DNA from: Actinomycetota bacterium
GTDB taxonomy: Bacteria > Actinomycetota > Actinomycetes > Nanopelagicales > Nanopelagicaceae
DNA: 22,191 nt
Direction of reading: 5' to 3'
NCBI GenBank assembly: GCA_009699825.1
Contig: WLNM01000006.1
Coordinates: 1-22,191, forward strand
Positions 22,133 through 22,191 of the stretch are shown in pieces. How positions within the stretch are numbered: the stretch's first letter is position 1; every line of letters begins with the position of its first letter. The translations under genes were made by a program, and so were the position numbers. Below the pieces are notes generated by a model. It was not told where the DNA came from, ran no database searches, and worked only from the letters and a program-made list of their open reading frames with translations.

Positions 22133-22191
22133 AACCCTCCTGTCACAGAAATACTGTGGCCGTCTTAGTCCAGAGGAGGTCGGGTTAACGC
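22133..22191 (+). promoter_or_regulatory. Putative S6:S18-type ribosomal leader with sequestered Shine-Dalgarno
   Basis: CCTCCT (22136-22141) pairs with AGGAGG (22174-22179), hiding a very strong ribosome-binding site. Inside, CACAG (22144-22148) and CTGTG (22154-22158) form a second stem with loop AAATA, directly followed by an unpaired CCG (22160-22162). An outer stem, a P2 hairpin and a 3'-side internal loop with CCG are the hallmarks described for the S6:S18 protein-binding leader upstream of rpsF. The start codon would be at or just beyond the window end. rpsF downstream of ponA is usual in actinobacteria. The folding was judged by eye. Confidence 0.68.

Noticed and set aside
1..22191. 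Mobile elements, CRISPR arrays, tRNA or rRNA genes, defence systems
   Set aside because: No transposase, repeat-spacer pattern or RNA-gene signature was seen; the window is a conserved housekeeping region.

Overview
The window is the chromosomal replication-origin neighbourhood of a low-GC, compact-genome actinobacterium. Three things point to Actinobacteria: the gene order (gyrB-dciA-recF-dnaN-dnaA / rpmH-rnpA-yidD-yidC-jag-rsmG-parA-parB, then cwlM-trxA-trxB-murJ-DUF6049-nudix / pcnA, then DUF5318-ponA), the actinobacterial families CwlM, DUF5318 and DUF6049, and the RHR form of RnpA. AT-rich codon use, tiny spacers, many ATGA-type overlaps and overlapping convergent stops suggest a streamlined freshwater lineage such as Ca. 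Nanopelagicales (acI). That placement is an inference.

Layout. From 1 to 5086 the minus strand carries gyrB (5' part only), dciA, recF, dnaN and dnaA, reading away from the origin. The 330-nt dnaN-dnaA gap (3344-3673) holds a convincing oriC: DnaA boxes, a DnaA-trio array and a TATATATAAA unwinding tract. A second DnaA-box group lies between dnaA and rpmH together with two back-to-back promoter candidates. From 5370 to 10014 the plus strand carries rpmH, rnpA, yidD, yidC, jag, rsmG, parA and parB, with one parS site inside rsmG and one inside parA. From 10011 to 16961 a long minus-strand run encodes an aminotransferase, a CwlM-like degenerate amidase, thioredoxin and its reductase, the MurJ flippase, a membrane-anchored DUF6049 protein and a Nudix hydrolase. 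pcnA diverges from the Nudix gene and converges on an MFS transporter. DUF5318 and a class A penicillin-binding protein (ponA) follow on the plus strand. The window ends in a leader whose fold resembles the S6:S18 ribosomal leader, presumably just ahead of rpsF.

How the genes work together. DnaA, DnaN, DciA, RecF and GyrB start and support replication. ParA, ParB and parS segregate the new origins. RpmH, RnpA, YidD, YidC, Jag and RsmG serve translation, RNA processing and membrane insertion. CwlM, MurJ, DUF6049 and PonA concern cell-wall precursor supply, flipping and polymerisation. No mobile element, tRNA, rRNA or CRISPR was seen. The most interesting non-coding signals are the DnaA-trio origin, a CTCAACCT motif repeated in sense orientation ahead of gyrB, dnaN, dnaA and rpmH, parS sites written into coding sequence as SRET, and the terminal ribosomal-leader hairpin.
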